The position numbers were made by a program, and so were the translations under genes. Source: Paenibacillus sp. V4I3 (lineage in GTDB: Bacteria > Bacillota > Bacilli > Paenibacillales > NBRC-103111). From it: a stretch of DNA of 64,000 bases. Location of the stretch: contig NZ_JAUSZA010000001.1 in assembly GCF_030817215.1 (NCBI RefSeq), forward strand, positions 4,190,501 to 4,254,500. Reading direction: 5' to 3'. The notes beneath the pieces were generated by a model. That model was not told the DNA's origin. It searched no databases and saw only the letters and a list, made by a program, of their open reading frames with translations. This document shows, in pieces, positions 62,707-64,000 of this stretch; the first letter of the stretch is position 1, and each line of letters begins with the position of its first letter.

Positions 62707-64000
62707 ATGACATTCGAAGTTGAGAAAACCGCAGGCGACAGTGAATGGTTTACACATGACCGATTCGGCATGTTTATCCATTGGGGACTATATTCACTTG
62801 CAGCGAGGCATGAATGGCTGCAATCCCGGGAAAAATTGAGCGGGGAACAGTACAGGCAAAAATATTTCAAACGATTCGATCCGGATTTGTACGATCCCGA
62901 TCTTTGGGCACAACTCGCCTCCGACGCAGGCATGAAGTACTTCGTGGTGACGACGAAGCACCATGAGGGTTTTTGCTTATGGGACAGCAAGCTTACCGAT
63001 TATAAAGCGACGAATTCTCCGGCTGGGCGAGATGTGCTAAGACCTATGGTAGATGCGTTTCGTAAACGCGATATGAAGGTTGGTTTATATTATTCCCTGC
63101 TAGATTGGCATCATCCCCATTATTCGGTCGATCCTAAACATCCGCTTCGCTTTGATCCCAATCATATTGCCGGGAATACACAATTAGACTTCACCAACTA
63201 CCGGAACTATTTGTATGGACAAACGAAGGAATTGCTGACGGATTTCGGTCAAGTAGATCTGTTATTTTATGATTTTTCGTTCCCGGAAGAAAATGGTTTG
63301 GCGGGCAAAGGCAAGGAAGATTGGGGCAGTGAAGAGCTAGTCAAAATGATCCGCACCTTACAGCCGAACATTTTATTGAACGACCGCTTGCAGGTGGGTG
63401 GCGATATCACAACCCCTGAACAGTATATGCCGACCAAATGGGTCCAGGTAAACGGAAAGCGCGTCGTATGGGAAACTTGCCATACCTTCAGTGGTTCATG
63501 GGGCTATCACCGGGAAGAAGAGTCATGGAAAAGCGTCGAATTGCTGATCAAAATGATGATTGATACCGTGAGTAAGGGTGGCAATCTATTATTGAATGTC
63601 GGCCCAACCGGACGCGGTGAATTCGACGAGCGTGCCGTAGACCGATTGAAGGGAATGGGGGAATGGATGAAGCGGCACAACCGCTCCATCTACGGATGCA
63701 CACAAGCTCCGGATACATTCGTTTGCCCCGATGATTGTCGGTTAACTTACAATCCGCAGTTGAATCGCATTTACGTGCATGTGTACAGCTGGCCTTTCAA
63801 AAATATCCATCTTCACGGATTCGCCGGAAAAGTGGAGTATGCCCAATTCCTAAACGACGCATCGGAAATCAGATTTAAAGAAGGCTATGTGCCAAGCGGT
63901 ATTGAAAACGGAGCTTTCAAGGAAGGGCGAGATGACCATACAGTGACTTTATCGCTTCCAGTCAAGAAACCAAATGTTACGGTGCCGGTCATTGAACTGT
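62707..64000 (+). CDS. GH29 alpha-L-fucosidase-like protein (cut by window end)
   Basis: The first 431 residues are present with no stop codon up to base 64000. GH29 features are WFTHDRFGMFIHWGLYSL, FVVTTKHHEGFCLWDS, KVGLYYSLLDWHH and VDLLFYDFSFPEE, where the Asp is the likely nucleophile, then LLLNVGPTGRGEFDERAVDRL. No signal peptide, so it works on imported oligosaccharides. AAGGGAGAG precedes ATG. It probably continues the SDR operon beyond the window. Confidence 0.9.
   Translation, partial: MTFEVEKTAGDSEWFTHDRFGMFIHWGLYSLAARHEWLQSREKLSGEQYRQKYFKRFDPDLYDPDLWAQLASDAGMKYFVVTTKHHEGFCLWDSKLTDYKATNSPAGRDVLRPMVDAFRKRDMKVGLYYSLLDWHHPHYSVDPKHPLRFDPNHIAGNTQLDFTNYRNYLYGQTKELLTDFGQVDLLFYDFSFPEENGLAGKGKEDWGSEELVKMIRTLQPNILLNDRLQVGGDITTPEQYMPTKWVQVNGKRVVWETCHTFSGSWGYHREEESWKSVELLIKMMIDTVSKGGNLLLNVGPTGRGEFDERAVDRLKGMGEWMKRHNRSIYGCTQAPDTFVCPDDCRLTYNPQLNRIYVHVYSWPFKNIHLHGFAGKVEYAQFLNDASEIRFKEGYVPSGIENGAFKEGRDDHTVTLSLPVKKPNVTVPVIEL

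Overview
This window looks like a chromosomal segment of a Paenibacillus-type firmicute. The evidence is strong AGGAGG-type ribosome sites, a low-GC Gram-positive parE-parC pair, a Bacillus-type glgB-C-D-A operon, ABC sugar importers without their own ATPase, YesM/YesN-type regulators, and dense plant-glycan glycosidases. Identification rests on protein motifs and gene order read by eye; no database search was run.

Layout. Bases 1-8087 are housekeeping: the end of an ABC exporter, an SGNH hydrolase, an ABC-2 export pair, and topoisomerase IV (parE, parC). Bases 8078-12000 hold a small unrecognised minus-strand ORF, a MarR regulator, and a minus-strand group (PPIase, SAM methyltransferase, RluA-type pseudouridine synthase). 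Bases 11959-17771 are the glycogen operon glgB-glgC-glgD-glgA, without glgP. Bases 17883-20711 carry a 67-aa protein, cardiolipin synthase, a VOC protein, and the wrecked 3' end of a FhuF-like iron reductase behind a well-preserved Fur-type promoter.

From 21200 to the end is a carbohydrate-utilisation island. Module A (21200-33814): a secreted 1488-aa beta-helix protein, a CUT1 importer (two permeases and a lipoprotein), a membrane-bound AraC regulator and a GH115-like glucuronidase. Two separate promoter regions here share a near-duplicate promoter block. Module B (34052-45849): YesM sensor kinase, a second CUT1 importer under a cre-like site, YesN response regulator, a GH127/DUF1680-like protein, an Asp/Glu-racemase-fold protein, a RuBisCO-like protein and a DUF1537 acid-sugar kinase. 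Module C (45927-64000): GH95, a GH78 and a beta-propeller glycosidase on the minus strand, then Fe-dependent alcohol dehydrogenase, a second DUF1537 kinase, PdxA2, two DapA-family lyases, SGNH esterase, a second GH78, SDR and GH29 (cut by the window end).

Taken together the island would take up and trim oligosaccharides containing rhamnose, fucose/galactose, glucuronic acid and probably arabinofuranose or a rarer sugar. Arabinogalactan-protein side chains or rhamnogalacturonan-II are the best fits. Branched or C4 sugar acids would then pass through two distinct DUF1537 kinase routes, one ending in a RuBisCO-like protein and one in PdxA2. The RuBisCO-like cassette with its one-cysteine racemase-fold partner is the most likely place for undescribed chemistry. 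Non-coding features of note are tandem two-hairpin repeats before the second kinase, an intergenic palindromic repeat family, a structured glgD-glgA spacer, and a 55-aa ORF tail-to-tail with parC.
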